64,000 bases of DNA from positions 148,798-212,797 of the forward strand of contig NZ_FQXN01000004.1 of the NCBI RefSeq assembly GCF_900129985.1, written 5' to 3'. The notes beneath the pieces are model-generated. The model was not told where the DNA came from. It searched no databases and saw nothing but the letters and a program-made list of their open reading frames with translations. Shown piece by piece: positions 1-8,042 of the stretch (positions are counted from its first letter, which is position 1; each line of letters opens with the position of its first letter). Made by a program: the position numbers and the translations under genes. The stretch comes from Thermosipho atlanticus DSM 15807 (GTDB lineage Bacteria; Thermotogota; Thermotogae; Thermotogales; Fervidobacteriaceae).

Positions 1-105
1 AACATTCTGCTTATCCATTGGAACTTGTTCCAGCCATTCTGGCTTTGGATAAATCCGTATGTGTATAAAATAAATGGGCAAGATAAGGAGTTAAAAAAGT
101 TGTAA
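1..105 (+). CDS. 3' end of an unidentified gene entering from the left edge
   Basis: Frame 1 is open from the first base to a TAA at 103-105 and gives 34 residues rich in Trp, Phe, Leu and Ile, ending in a charged tail (DKELKKL). No start is visible because the frame runs in from outside the window. The following DNA is decayed, so this may be the tail of a transposase or another mobile gene, but no family motif is visible and the identity is left open. Confidence 0.25.
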   Translation, partial: NILLIHWNLFQPFWLWINPYVYKINGQDKELKKL

Positions 106-580
106 TTTGAAAAAAACGATCTTTGAAAATATGAATATGAAATGTAAATATGGAATAAGGATATAGAAGAAGAATGTGAGATAAAGATATGAAAGGATAT
201 AATAAGGTAAAAATTCGAATAAGGAAAATAACGACGGAAAAAGGAGGCAAAGAAGAGGATAACCCATGAGGAGCACATTCTGAAATATGTCAATAATTAT
301 GGAGTCTGAGGAATGAAAATATCTAAGATTAAAAATCCAGTGCAAAATATGAAAAGTTTGAAATAGTAATACTTGATTTGATAGTAGATAATACAAGTAT
401 AGTAAGAATACTTATAGATACAAGAAATGTAAAAGGAAAAATGCTAAAGGATAAGATTAACCAAATGTTTACAAAAGACGGTATTCAATGCTGGGTTGGT
501 ATGGCTGATTTGCCTTTTTGAAAATTAACATCCGCTTTCTTGACAAAGGCTCTGTAATAAATATTTAAATAACAGTTTTA
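106..580. other. Decayed purine-rich stretch without an intact gene
   Basis: About 475 bases of purine-rich + strand carry frequent in-frame stops in all + frames. The minus-strand open frames here are made almost only of Phe, Leu, Ile, Tyr and Ser, the expected product of reading a purine-rich strand backwards, so they are not called. Protein-like pieces occur in changing + frames (for example near 245-300), which suggests an old pseudogene. No terminator or RNA fold was recognised. Confidence 0.4.
333..521 (+). pseudogene. Possible gene remnant (62 codons, no start)
   Basis: A frame open from just after a TAA at 330-332 to TGA at 519-521 encodes a normal-looking mixed composition with an alternating hydrophobic segment (FEIVILDLIVD) and a C-terminal CWVGMADLPF. 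There is no ribosome-binding site or start codon at its beginning. It sits in a decayed stretch just before a tRNA gene, so it is best read as the 3' remnant of a lost gene. The family is not recognised. Confidence 0.25.
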
Positions 581-609
581 TTGACATCTAGATTAAATTA
601 TGATATCAT
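581..609 (+). promoter_or_regulatory. Promoter of the tRNA-Met gene
   Basis: TTGACA at 581-586 and TATCAT at 604-609 are separated by 17 bp and lie 10 bp upstream of the tRNA 5' end. The -35 matches the sigma-70 consensus exactly. Confidence 0.7.
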
Positions 610-618
610 ATTTTTCGC

Positions 619-694
619 GGCGGCGTAGCTCAGTGGCTAGAGCAACTGATTCATAATCAGTGAGTCATGGGTTCGAGTCCCATCGCCGCCACCA
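619..694 (+). tRNA. tRNA-Met (CAU), elongator type
   Basis: A 76-nt cloverleaf with a 7-bp acceptor stem (GGCGGCG/CGCCGCC), discriminator A691 and encoded CCA at 692-694. The D arm is GCTC/GAGC, the anticodon loop TTCATAA carries CAT, and the T arm is standard (GGTTCGAGTCC). A fully paired 1-72 position argues against initiator tRNA. The GGCGGCGTAGCTCAG start is typical of bacterial elongator tRNA-Met. A lysidine-modified tRNA-Ile2 also has a CAU anticodon and cannot be fully excluded. Confidence 0.92.
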
Positions 695-700
695 TTTATT

Positions 701-727
701 AGCCCCCAATCGGGGGCTATTTTTTAT
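701..727 (+). terminator. Rho-independent terminator of the tRNA gene
   Basis: The stem AGCCCCC/GGGGGCT with loop AATC is followed by a run of T residues, 6 nt after the tRNA CCA end. Confidence 0.85.
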
Positions 728-731
728 TTTT

Positions 732-759
732 TTGTTTTTTGTTTAATTTTTGATATAAT
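732..759 (+). promoter_or_regulatory. Candidate promoter of the lipoprotein gene
   Basis: TTGTTT at 732-737 and TATAAT at 754-759 are 16 bp apart and lie about 25 bp upstream of the start at 785. The surrounding T-rich tract is shared with the tRNA terminator, so the -35 is weakly supported. Confidence 0.5.
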
Positions 760-784
760 TTTTAAAAGCTTGGGAGGTGATATT

Positions 785-1339
785 ATGAAAATAAAAAAGG
801 GTTTAATGATATTAGGAGTGTCTTTAATACTTACTATTCTCATTTTGTCTGGGTGTACACAAATTCCATTCAGTTTACCTATACCTGCAACTAATCAATA
901 CATTTTAAATGTAGGTCAATATGGAAATGTCCCTGTTTTGTTTAAAGACGTTATTTTTGATGAACTTCAAGGGGTGGAAGTACTTGATAGAGTCCAAATT
1001 GATCAATTAAGAGTTGATCTTGAGATTCAAGCAACTGGAACAATTATTGGAGAAGTAAATGTTACAGTCTATGCAAGTACTACTGAGATTACTTTAAATA
1101 ACGTTTCTGATAGTTTAGTAATAGCAACGCAAACCTTTACAGATACCAACAAAGTTGTTAATGTAACTCTTGATTCTTCACAATCTCCTATTTTAAGAGA
1201 AATAATTGACTATTTCAACAATGGTGGTCGAATTTTCCATTTTGCTATTTTTGTTGAGAACATAGGTTCTAGTATTGATGAAGCTGGCGTGAGAGTAACT
1301 GGTGGCCTTTTAAAAGGAAAGTTTATAGTAATTCAATAA
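785..1339 (+). CDS. Predicted lipoprotein of unknown function
   Basis: A 184-residue secreted protein. The N-terminus has Lys residues, a hydrophobic core and a lipobox (LSGC, Cys at about residue 24), so signal peptidase II cleavage and lipid anchoring are expected. The mature part is Thr/Val/Ile-rich with alternating hydrophobics, consistent with a beta-sandwich; no enzyme motif is seen. The ATG at 785 is preferred to a TTG at 770 because GGGAGGTGA sits 5-6 nt upstream of it. The gene is a single unit between terminators at 701 and 1404. Family not recognised. Confidence 0.8.
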   Translation: MKIKKGLMILGVSLILTILILSGCTQIPFSLPIPATNQYILNVGQYGNVPVLFKDVIFDELQGVEVLDRVQIDQLRVDLEIQATGTIIGEVNVTVYASTTEITLNNVSDSLVIATQTFTDTNKVVNVTLDSSQSPILREIIDYFNNGGRIFHFAIFVENIGSSIDEAGVRVTGGLLKGKFIVIQ

Positions 1340-1403
1340 TAGTAGTAATTTTTAAAGCTATTAACATTTTCAAACATGTAAAATTAATTGTAAATTAATC
1401 TTT

Positions 1404-1434
1404 AAAAAGCAGAGCGATTGCTCTGCTTTTTTTT
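1404..1434 (+). terminator. Terminator after the lipoprotein gene
   Basis: The stem AAAGCAGAGC/GCTCTGCTTT with loop GATT is followed by a long T run, 65 nt after the stop codon at 1339. Confidence 0.88.
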
Positions 1435-1450
1435 ATTTCTACCGCTTTTT

Positions 1451-1511
1451 ATCTCCTGACAAAATATTTTAGATCAAACACAAAAAATTTTATCTATTGA
1501 CAAAAATATTT
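1451..1511 (+). repeat. Imperfect 20-bp direct repeat in the DUF2089 operon promoter
   Basis: The copies at 1451-1470 and 1492-1511 share ATCT-N2-TGACAAAA and a TATTT run, 41 bp apart. The second copy contains the -35 box. The repeat could be a regulator site or a duplicated promoter element. No regulator is assigned. Confidence 0.45.
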
Positions 1512-1525
1512 GGTAATAGTATAAT
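1497..1525 (+). promoter_or_regulatory. Consensus promoter for the operon starting at 1642
   Basis: TTGACA (1497-1502), a 17-bp spacer and TATAAT (1520-1525) match the sigma-70 consensus exactly. It leaves a leader of about 110 nt before the start at 1642. It is the only strong promoter in the 302-nt gap between 1339 and 1642. Confidence 0.8.
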
Positions 1526-1641
1526 AAAATTTGTAGAAAGAAGGAAGAAACATTTATTTTTATTTTACTAATCAAGAATGTGCTATCAAGTTGTTGTTTT
1601 GTGAATATATTCAAAGTAAAAAACAATAAGGAGGTGAAAAA

Positions 1642-2019
1642 GTGTTGCCATTATGTCCAGTGTGTGGAAAACCAATGAAAGTAACTGAATTAAAATGTAC
1701 ACATGATAATGTAAAAGTTTCAGGTTTGTTTACAGTATCGCCATTAGCTTTTTTAGATGAAGAAGATATGAGGTTTGTAATTTTATTTTTGAGAAGTAGA
1801 GGAAACTTAAAAGAGATGGAAAGAATTACGGGAATAGGATATTTTACCTTGAGAGGAAGACTTGAGAGACTTTTGGATAAAATGGGTTTAAAACCAATTG
1901 GTGAGGATGAAGTTGAAGAAACGGATGATGTATTTACAAAATTAAAGAAAGGTTTAATAACAGTTGAAGATGCTTTAAATATGATTAAAAAGAAAAGTGG
2001 GGGTGGACAAAATGGATGA
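1642..2019 (+). CDS. DUF2089 family protein (zinc-ribbon/HTH-like)
   Basis: A 125-residue protein. Two N-terminal knuckles (CPVCGKP near residues 5-8 and a lone C further on) are followed by the DUF2089 core, a helical region around residues 40-85 (DMRFVILFLRSRGNLKEMER) resembling a helix-turn-helix, then an acidic linker and a short SHOCT-like helix (FTKLKKGLITVEDALNMIKK). It has an AAGGAGGTG ribosome site and overlaps the next gene by 8 nt, so the two are translationally coupled. DUF2089 genes often sit next to SHOCT/bactofilin-like genes; a regulatory role for this operon is an inference. Confidence 0.8.
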   Translation: MLPLCPVCGKPMKVTELKCTHDNVKVSGLFTVSPLAFLDEEDMRFVILFLRSRGNLKEMERITGIGYFTLRGRLERLLDKMGLKPIGEDEVEETDDVFTKLKKGLITVEDALNMIKKKSGGGQNG

Positions 2020-2950
2020 AATTAAAAAGGTATTGGAAGCTCTTCAAAAAGGGGAAATAACGGCTGATGAAGCGGAAGTGTTAATTCAAGCTATAAAGGA
2101 AAAAGAAAAAGCAGCGGAAGAAAAGATAAGATTTGAAGAAGAGCACGAAGAAAATGTTGAAGAAGAAAAAGTGTTTATGGGGGATAAAACAATAATTGCT
2201 GAAGGAGAAGTTTTTGAAGGTGATATTAATGTTGTGAGCGGTGAAGTAATCGTTAGAGGGACAGTGAAAGGTGATTGTTCAGTTGTTATGGGAAAACTTA
2301 CTTTTTCTGGAGAAGTAATGGGAGATATGAATATTGTTGGTTCAAAAGTAAAATGGGAAGGGGGAATTATCCACGGGAGTTTAAATATTGTAGGGAGTAA
2401 AGAAAGTGGAAATATGCCAAAAGTTCGTGGAGGAATTACAAGGGTTAACAATCTATTTATGAGAGGTTTATTTGGTTTATTTTTAAAACCTTTTTTATCG
2501 GGAATTGAGATAAAGAATGGGAATTTCAAAGGAAAATGGAATTTTAAGAAAAATAAAACACAAAAATTTGACACATTAATTGTAAAAGAAGGGGAAACTT
2601 TTGAAACAAAAGATGATATTGAAGCTGATGAGGTAATTGTTAATGGAAAACTTGTTTGTTCAAATTTAAAAACTGACAGTTTAGCAATATATGGTGAGAT
2701 TTCATGTGGTAATGTTTCGTCGGAAAAAATTATAGTTTCTGACTATGGAATTTTAAAATGTGGAAATATTTCTACTGAAAATATGATAATAGATGAAAAT
2801 GCATCTGTAAAATGTGGAAATATTAGTGCAGAGGATATTTATTTAAATGGTACTATTAGTGCGGGCTTTGTAAGTTGTGAAGTTATCAGGGGGAAAGGTA
2901 AATTGAATACCGGGGGGATATCTTGTGAGGAGAATGAACTTGAGAGATAG
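2012..2950 (+). CDS. SHOCT-like N-terminus plus polymer-forming/bactofilin-like repeat protein
   Basis: A 312-residue protein. Residues 1-30 form a SHOCT-like helix pair (KKVLEALQKGEITADEAEVL), the same module that ends the upstream protein. Residues 30-55 are highly charged and may form a coiled coil. From about 65 onward come short beta-strand repeats (GEVIVRGTVKG, GNVSSEKIIV, GNISTENMII, GNISAEDIYL), suggesting a bactofilin-like or DUF4097-like right-handed beta fold. There are no membrane helices. The ATG at 2012 is chosen because GTGGGGGTGG precedes it; an in-frame alternative starts at 1997. The end overlaps the MFS gene by 26 nt. A role in envelope sensing or scaffolding is inferred only. 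Confidence 0.7.
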   Translation: MDEIKKVLEALQKGEITADEAEVLIQAIKEKEKAAEEKIRFEEEHEENVEEEKVFMGDKTIIAEGEVFEGDINVVSGEVIVRGTVKGDCSVVMGKLTFSGEVMGDMNIVGSKVKWEGGIIHGSLNIVGSKESGNMPKVRGGITRVNNLFMRGLFGLFLKPFLSGIEIKNGNFKGKWNFKKNKTQKFDTLIVKEGETFETKDDIEADEVIVNGKLVCSNLKTDSLAIYGEISCGNVSSEKIIVSDYGILKCGNISTENMIIDENASVKCGNISAEDIYLNGTISAGFVSCEVIRGKGKLNTGGISCEENELER

Positions 2951-4214
2951 GTTATTCGAGAAAAATTTTGTATTGTATATTTTAGGGAGATTAGTATCGT
3001 TAATAGGATCGGGGATACAGATAGTGGCGATACCACTTTATATATTAGATTTAACAGGTTCAGGGACAGCGATGGGGATATTTACATTACTTGGAATGTT
3101 GCCAAGGTTATTGGCAGCACCCTTTGCAGGGGTGATAGGGGATAGATGGAATAGGAGAAATATAATGGTATGGACAGATTTTTTGAGGGGGATTTTGATA
3201 TTAATACTGGCGTTTTTGGCATATAAAGGTGCGATGGGGATAATAATATTGTTTATAGTACAGGCGATAGTATCGGTATTAGATGGATTTTTTGGGTCGG
3301 CGACTGTAGCGATGTTGCCGGACATAGTAGAGAATGAACATTTAAGAGAAGCAAATTCAGTACTTGGTTCGGTAAATTCATTTTCAATGATAATAGGTCC
3401 AATATTGGGGGGAATCATATACGGTGTTTTAGGTATAGCGATGGTCTTTTTATTAAATGGTATATCATTTATAGTTTCAGCAATAAGTGAAATGTTTATA
3501 ACTTACAATGTTGAGTTTAAAGAAAAAGGAAAATTGAACGTGACGAAGTTTTTAAAAGAATTTACACAGGGAATTGCTTTTATATTTAACAATCGAGGAT
3601 TAAAGTACCTTTTTTCGTTTGCCATGGTTACAAACTTTCTGCTTAGTCCGCTTTTACAGGTGGTAGAACCGTATGTATTAAGACAGGTTGTCAAAATGAG
3701 TGCTCAACAATATGGTTTTGTTCAAACATTTTTTACTATTGGAATGTTGTTAGGGAATGTTATTTTAGTTGTATTTTTGAGTAAGGTGAAAAATAAAGTA
3801 TTAATAGTTGGGGGACTTTTTTTAGAGTTGTTCATGTTATTAGCGTTTTCCATACTGATTTTCCCAAATGTTTTGTCGAATTTTACAATTTGGAAATTTT
3901 TCTGGTTAACAGGAATTATTTATTTTGCTATAGGTCTCTTTAATATATTTGTCAATGTTCCAATATCAACAAATTTGCAACTTATGACTCCAACAAACAT
4001 ACGTTCGAGAGTTTTTTCTGCAGTTGAAATTTTTTCGCAACTTATGGTTCCGTTAGGTGCAGTTATTTACGGTTTTTTGTTGGATCGTGTTGCCGCTCAC
4101 TTGTTATTTTTAGTTGTGAATTTAATTACAATTTTTATAGCTGTGATTTTTATAATTATTGCACCATACGAAGTTTACGAACCGAAATCGTCAGAAATGC
4201 AGGAGATTAGCTAA
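2925..4214 (+). CDS. MFS exporter (MFS_3 / EntS-like), copy 1
   Basis: A 429-residue membrane protein with about 12 hydrophobic segments and the MFS loop 2-3 motif (GVIGDRWNRRN near residue 70). LGRLVSLIGSGIQ and the NVPISTNLQLMTPTNIRSRVF segment are typical of the MFS_3 group that includes EntS and macrolide efflux pumps. The substrate is probably an amphipathic drug or metabolite. A GTG at 2925 has GGGGGG upstream; an ATG lies at 2934. It overlaps the preceding gene and is 3 nt from the ABC ATPase. The first half contains a 131-bp block identical to the copy at 6203. Confidence 0.88.
   Translation: MRRMNLRDRLFEKNFVLYILGRLVSLIGSGIQIVAIPLYILDLTGSGTAMGIFTLLGMLPRLLAAPFAGVIGDRWNRRNIMVWTDFLRGILILILAFLAYKGAMGIIILFIVQAIVSVLDGFFGSATVAMLPDIVENEHLREANSVLGSVNSFSMIIGPILGGIIYGVLGIAMVFLLNGISFIVSAISEMFITYNVEFKEKGKLNVTKFLKEFTQGIAFIFNNRGLKYLFSFAMVTNFLLSPLLQVVEPYVLRQVVKMSAQQYGFVQTFFTIGMLLGNVILVVFLSKVKNKVLIVGGLFLELFMLLAFSILIFPNVLSNFTIWKFFWLTGIIYFAIGLFNIFVNVPISTNLQLMTPTNIRSRVFSAVEIFSQLMVPLGAVIYGFLLDRVAAHLLFLVVNLITIFIAVIFIIIAPYEVYEPKSSEMQEIS
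3186..3316 (+). repeat. 131-bp exact repeat, copy 1 (inside MFS gene 1)
   Basis: This block is identical base for base to 6464-6594 inside the second MFS gene. The wider region, about 2980-3360 against 6262-6645, differs only at scattered, mostly third-codon positions. Outside it the two genes diverge to ordinary paralogue similarity. The pattern fits recent gene conversion. Confidence 0.9.
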
Positions 4215-4217
4215 TAT

Positions 4218-5150
4218 ATGGAAGCTTTAGAAGTTGAAGGATTAAAGAAGACATATGTTTCAAAGAACAAAAGGGTTGAAGCAGTTAGAGGTATAAGTTT
4301 TTATGTGAACAAGGGAGAGGTCTTTTCAATACTTGGGCCGAATGGCGCAGGGAAGACCACTACTATAAAGGCTATACTAAGATTAGTTATACCAGAAGAA
4401 GGAAAAGTACATGTAAATAGAATTGATATTTCCAAACACATTTCTGAAGCACTAAAAAATTTATCTGCAGTTTTAGAAGGCAATAGAAACATTCATTGGA
4501 AAATGACGGTATATGAAAATTTAAGATATTTTGGTTATATTCGGGGATTAGGGGGACGATTTTTAAAAAGGAGAGTAGAAGAGGTGTTAGAATTTGTTGA
4601 ACTTACAGATAAAAGAAATGAACTAGCTGGAAAACTTTCTAGGGGAATGCAACAAAGATTGGCAATAGCAATAGCTTTACTTCCAGATACTCCTATTATA
4701 CTTTTAGATGAACCAACATTAGGGCTTGATGTTGAATCATCTATAAAAGTTCGTGAAATGTTAATTAGATTAGCTAAAAAGGGTAAAACAATTTTATTAT
4801 CTACTCATGATATGCATCTTGTTGAAAAAGTAGCTGATAGAGTTTTGATAATAAACAATGGAAAAGTTATAGTTTGTGATAAAAAGGAGAATCTCATTAA
4901 TGCGTTTAAAAAGAAAGCTTATAAGATAGTTTTTGAAGGAGAAGATCATTATGTTGATTTGAAAAAGTACGGAAAATTATATGAAGAAAATGGAGAAAAA
5001 ATTCTAGAGGTGCAATTAGAAAATATGGAAGAACTATATAAAATAATGGATTATTTTAAAGAAAAACAAATAGAAATAAAACATCTTGAAAGTATTATGA
5101 TTAATTTCGAGGAAATATTTGTGAACTTTGTCAGGAGTGGTAGGCAGTGA
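4218..5150 (+). CDS. ABC-2 type exporter, ATP-binding subunit
   Basis: A 310-residue ATPase of the CcmA/DrrA kind. Walker A is GPNGAGKTT (about residues 38-46), the signature is LSRGMQQR (about 143-150), Walker B is IILLDEPTLG (about 161-170), and the H-loop is STHD. The C-terminal 80 residues form the usual DrrA-type accessory domain. It pairs with the permease at 5147, which overlaps it by 4 nt (GTGA). The substrate is unknown; the neighbouring MFS exporters suggest efflux of a toxic or signalling compound. Confidence 0.92.
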   Translation: MEALEVEGLKKTYVSKNKRVEAVRGISFYVNKGEVFSILGPNGAGKTTTIKAILRLVIPEEGKVHVNRIDISKHISEALKNLSAVLEGNRNIHWKMTVYENLRYFGYIRGLGGRFLKRRVEEVLEFVELTDKRNELAGKLSRGMQQRLAIAIALLPDTPIILLDEPTLGLDVESSIKVREMLIRLAKKGKTILLSTHDMHLVEKVADRVLIINNGKVIVCDKKENLINAFKKKAYKIVFEGEDHYVDLKKYGKLYEENGEKILEVQLENMEELYKIMDYFKEKQIEIKHLESIMINFEEIFVNFVRSGRQ

Positions 5151-5902
5151 AATATTTAAATGTATTCAAAGGAACATTATTGAGGAGTTTTACAGAAGTA
5201 AAACGATATTATTTAAACACCTTAACTTCTTTTGGAATAATGACAATGATTTTTTATTTTATTGTCGTTGGAATAAATAAATTTGGAAATCCAGCTGTTC
5301 TTGGTGAAAGTGTTCAAGCAATTGCGATTGGTTATATTGTCTGGATGGCTCTAATTGGTACAATGACTGATCTTTCATGGACTATTATTAACGATACTAA
5401 TATAGGTTTAATAGAACAAACGTTTATTTCACCAATTGGTCCAACAGTGATTTATTTATTGTACCAATTTTCCAATTTAATAATTGTAATACCCATGGAA
5501 CTTGTCATAATGGTGATAGTTTTCAAGATTGCCGGTATACCAGTTTTAATTCCTTTAAGTTTCTTTATTGCTCTTGTATTGTTGATGATACAAGGATATG
5601 GAATAGGATTAGTACTTGCGGGTATGACTTTAAAGTTCAAACGAACTCAATCAATTCTTACTTTGTTACAGTTTGGGATTGTGGGAGTTTTGATGGGTAA
5701 TTATGAAGGAATATGGAAGTATATTGTTCCAGCTAATGGATTTATACAAATATTTAAAAATATAGTTAATGGTAAGGGAACAACTTTAAATGATTGGTTT
5801 TATATGTTAATTTCATCAAGTATATATGTAATTGCAGGTATCTTGATATTTGAATGTTTTGCAAGGATTGTAAGAAGAAAAGGAGAAATTGCACAATATT
5901 GA
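5147..5902 (+). CDS. ABC-2 type exporter, permease subunit
   Basis: A 251-residue integral membrane protein with about six hydrophobic segments (FGIMTMIFYFIVVGI, AIGYIVWMALIG, LVIMVIVFKIAGI, FFIALVLLMIQGYGIGLVLAG, ILIFECFARIV). A conserved Glu in NTNIGLIEQTFIS lies between helices 2 and 3, as in ABC-2 permeases. It starts with GTG inside the stop of the ATPase gene and is followed by a terminator at 5932, so it closes the operon that began at 1642. Confidence 0.88.
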   Translation: MKYLNVFKGTLLRSFTEVKRYYLNTLTSFGIMTMIFYFIVVGINKFGNPAVLGESVQAIAIGYIVWMALIGTMTDLSWTIINDTNIGLIEQTFISPIGPTVIYLLYQFSNLIIVIPMELVIMVIVFKIAGIPVLIPLSFFIALVLLMIQGYGIGLVLAGMTLKFKRTQSILTLLQFGIVGVLMGNYEGIWKYIVPANGFIQIFKNIVNGKGTTLNDWFYMLISSSIYVIAGILIFECFARIVRRKGEIAQY

Positions 5903-5931
5903 AATGTAAGCGTAACCTTTATTAGAAATGC

Positions 5932-5965
5932 CATGGCCTCTGTTTATTGAGGCCATGTTTTTTTA
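5932..5965 (+). terminator. Terminator of the DUF2089-MFS-ABC operon
   Basis: The stem CATGGCCTC/GAGGCCATG with an 8-nt loop is followed by eight T residues, about 30 nt after the stop at 5902. Confidence 0.9.
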
Positions 5966-6073
5966 TAATATATGCTACTTTATTTATGCAATGAATTTAT
6001 AATTCAAGTAAAATTAATATAAAAGCAAATATTTGGCAAAATATGTAATGTAATAGTATATTAGCAAACTGAT

Positions 6074-6103
6074 TTGCAATGATATAATAAAAAAAGTTAT
6101 AAT
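6074..6103 (+). promoter_or_regulatory. Candidate promoter of MFS gene 2
   Basis: TTGCAA (6074-6079) and TATAAT (6098-6103) are separated by 18 bp. The start codon is 100 nt downstream. The rest of the 300-nt gap from 5903 to 6202 is AT-rich with no ORF or other recognisable element beyond the terminator at 5932. Confidence 0.5.
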
Positions 6104-6202
6104 ACAGTAAGGAGTTTAAAAAATTTTTTGATCTTTTCTATTCTAAAGTTCTAATTGTGTAAATAACATAGTTTTAGAACAATTCATGGGAGGGGGATCT
6201 AA

Positions 6203-7480
6203 GTGAAGAGAAAATCTCCGAAAAATAGTTTATTTGCCAGGAATTTTGTTTTATACATATTGGGGAGATTAGTATCGTTAATAGGATCGGGGATACAGAT
6301 GGTAGCGATACCACTCTATATATTAGATTTAACAGGGTCAGGAACAGCGATGGGGATATTTACATTACTTGGGATGTTGCCAAGGTTATTGGCAGCACCC
6401 TTTGCGGGAGTAATAGGTGATAGGTGGAACAGAAAAAATATAATGGTATGGACAGATTTTTTAAGGGGGATTTTGATATTAATACTGGCGTTTTTGGCAT
6501 ATAAAGGTGCGATGGGGATAATAATATTGTTTATAGTACAGGCGATAGTATCGGTATTAGATGGATTTTTTGGGTCGGCGACTGTAGCGATGTTACCGGA
6601 CATAGTAGAGAATGAACATTTAAGAAAAGCAAATTCAGTACTTGGTTCAGTAAATTCATTTTCAATGGTAATTGGCCCAGCATTAGGTGGAATTATTTAT
6701 GGGATTTCAGGAATAGCAATAGTCTTTTTGTTAAATGGTATATCATTTGTAGTTTCTGCAATAAGTGAAATGTTTATAACATATGAAATGAGGTTTAAAA
6801 GTGACCAAAAACTTAACTTTAAACTTTTTATTGTAGAATTCAAGGAAGGATTACTATTTATATTTAGGAAACGGGAATTAAAATATCTTGTTTCTTTTGC
6901 TTTATTGATTAATTTCTTGTTGTATCCGCTCTATGAGGTTGTAGAACCATACGTTCTTAGGCAAGTAGTAAAATTTGACGCTCAACAGTATGGATTTATA
7001 CAAGCAATTTTTACTGTGGGGTTGCTTGTAGGAAATGTTATTTTAGCGTCATTTCTGAGTAAAGCTAGAAGTAAAGTTCTTATGATCTCTGGAATCTTTT
7101 CTCAAACAGCAATGCTCATAGTTTTCAGTATATTTATTTTTCCAAATATTTTATCCCTTTATGCTATTTGGGAATTTTTCATTATAACAGGTGTAATTTA
7201 CTTTGTAATAGGTTTCTTTAATACATTTGTTAATGTTCCCGTATCAACAAATTTGCAACTGATGACTCCAACAAATATAAGGTCTAGGGTATTTGCCTCC
7301 CTTGAGGTATTAATACAGCTTATGATACCACTTGGTGCAGTTTTGTATGGGTTCTTGTTAGATCATGTTCCAGCTCATCTTATATTTTTGGTAATATCCC
7401 TTTCTGTATTGGCAGTATCATTGATTTTTGTATTTATTTCACCTGAAGAGATGTTTGAGCCAAAAATAGAAGAGGCTTAA
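6203..7480 (+). CDS. MFS exporter (MFS_3 / EntS-like), copy 2
   Basis: A 425-residue paralogue of the MFS gene at 2925 with the same length, about 12 helices and GVIGDRWNRKN in loop 2-3. It starts with GTG behind GGGAGGGGG. Residues from about 20 to 150 are nearly identical to copy 1 at the DNA level, while the second half is clearly diverged (QLNFKLFIVEFKEGLLFIF against VTKFLKEFTQGIAFIF). Unlike copy 1 it stands alone behind its own promoter. It ends 7 nt before the convergent gene at 7488. Substrate unknown. Confidence 0.88.
   Translation: MKRKSPKNSLFARNFVLYILGRLVSLIGSGIQMVAIPLYILDLTGSGTAMGIFTLLGMLPRLLAAPFAGVIGDRWNRKNIMVWTDFLRGILILILAFLAYKGAMGIIILFIVQAIVSVLDGFFGSATVAMLPDIVENEHLRKANSVLGSVNSFSMVIGPALGGIIYGISGIAIVFLLNGISFVVSAISEMFITYEMRFKSDQKLNFKLFIVEFKEGLLFIFRKRELKYLVSFALLINFLLYPLYEVVEPYVLRQVVKFDAQQYGFIQAIFTVGLLVGNVILASFLSKARSKVLMISGIFSQTAMLIVFSIFIFPNILSLYAIWEFFIITGVIYFVIGFFNTFVNVPVSTNLQLMTPTNIRSRVFASLEVLIQLMIPLGAVLYGFLLDHVPAHLIFLVISLSVLAVSLIFVFISPEEMFEPKIEEA
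6464..6594 (+). repeat. 131-bp exact repeat, copy 2 (inside MFS gene 2)
   Basis: Identical to 3186-3316. The copies lie in direct orientation 3.3 kb apart, so recombination between them would delete the ABC exporter and fuse the two MFS genes. Confidence 0.9.
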
Positions 7481-7487
7481 AGGTAAT

Positions 7488-8042
7488 TTATTTATTTTTA
7501 TAATACTCTGTAACTTTATCAAAAGCTTTGTCTAATTCTTTGAGCAATCTTTCCTTGTCTTTTAAAGCAAGTTTAGAATTTTCGTTAATTTCTTTTACTT
7601 TTTGATAAAACAACATGTTTGCTTGTGTATATGACATATTGGGAGAGAGTCCCAATTTTCTAAATGCAGCTATTGTTTCTTCGTCTAACCCTACATTTTT
7701 AAGCTCTGCTTCTACATTTCTTCTTGTCTGATGGGTAATATTTTTAAATATGGAAAAGAGTATACTAAATATAATCAATGCAGGAATTATGGAAATAAAT
7801 ACTTTGAACAGAACGTCTAGTCCATAAAGTGGTGGATAAAATTCTAATGTAAATCTACTGAACAAAGAAAAGAATGTAAAGAAAAAGATAATTCCTATTG
7901 TTAATGAAACAATGGATGAAATTATTTTACCAATGTTTACTCCTGCCTTACGTCTTATAAATACTTTGCTTATAATTGATAATACAAAGATAATTATAAA
8001 AAATACTGTTATCAAAGTTTGAATATCTAAAGCTGGTGTCAT
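7488..8042 (-). CDS. Membrane protein of unknown function with charged C-terminal helices
   Basis: A 184-residue protein. Three hydrophobic segments (ITVFFIIIFVLSII, IVSLTIGIIFFFTFFSLF, FKVFISIIPALIIFSILFSIF) lie in the first 110 residues. A soluble C-terminus of about 75 residues, rich in Lys and Glu (KLALKDKERLLKELDKAFDK), may form helices and faintly resembles a J-domain, without an HPD motif. The start at 8042 is chosen because AAGGGGG lies 8 nt upstream of that ATG; a longer frame begins at 8063. The neighbours give no clue. Family not recognised. Confidence 0.7.
   Translation of the reverse strand: MTPALDIQTLITVFFIIIFVLSIISKVFIRRKAGVNIGKIISSIVSLTIGIIFFFTFFSLFSRFTLEFYPPLYGLDVLFKVFISIIPALIIFSILFSIFKNITHQTRRNVEAELKNVGLDEETIAAFRKLGLSPNMSYTQANMLFYQKVKEINENSKLALKDKERLLKELDKAFDKVTEYYKNK

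Noticed and set aside
11..396. Minus-strand reading frames of 79 and 101 codons
   Set aside because: Composition is almost only Phe, Leu, Ile, Tyr and Ser, expected from a purine-rich opposite strand; no ribosome site or family motif.
619..694. Initiator tRNA-fMet or tRNA-Ile2 reading of the CAU tRNA
   Set aside because: Position 1-72 is paired, against the initiator; overall sequence follows elongator tRNA-Met, although Ile2 is not formally excluded.
2086..2574. 162-codon minus-strand frame inside the SHOCT/bactofilin-like gene
   Set aside because: Antisense shadow of a coding gene with low-complexity Ser/Pro/Phe composition and no ribosome site.
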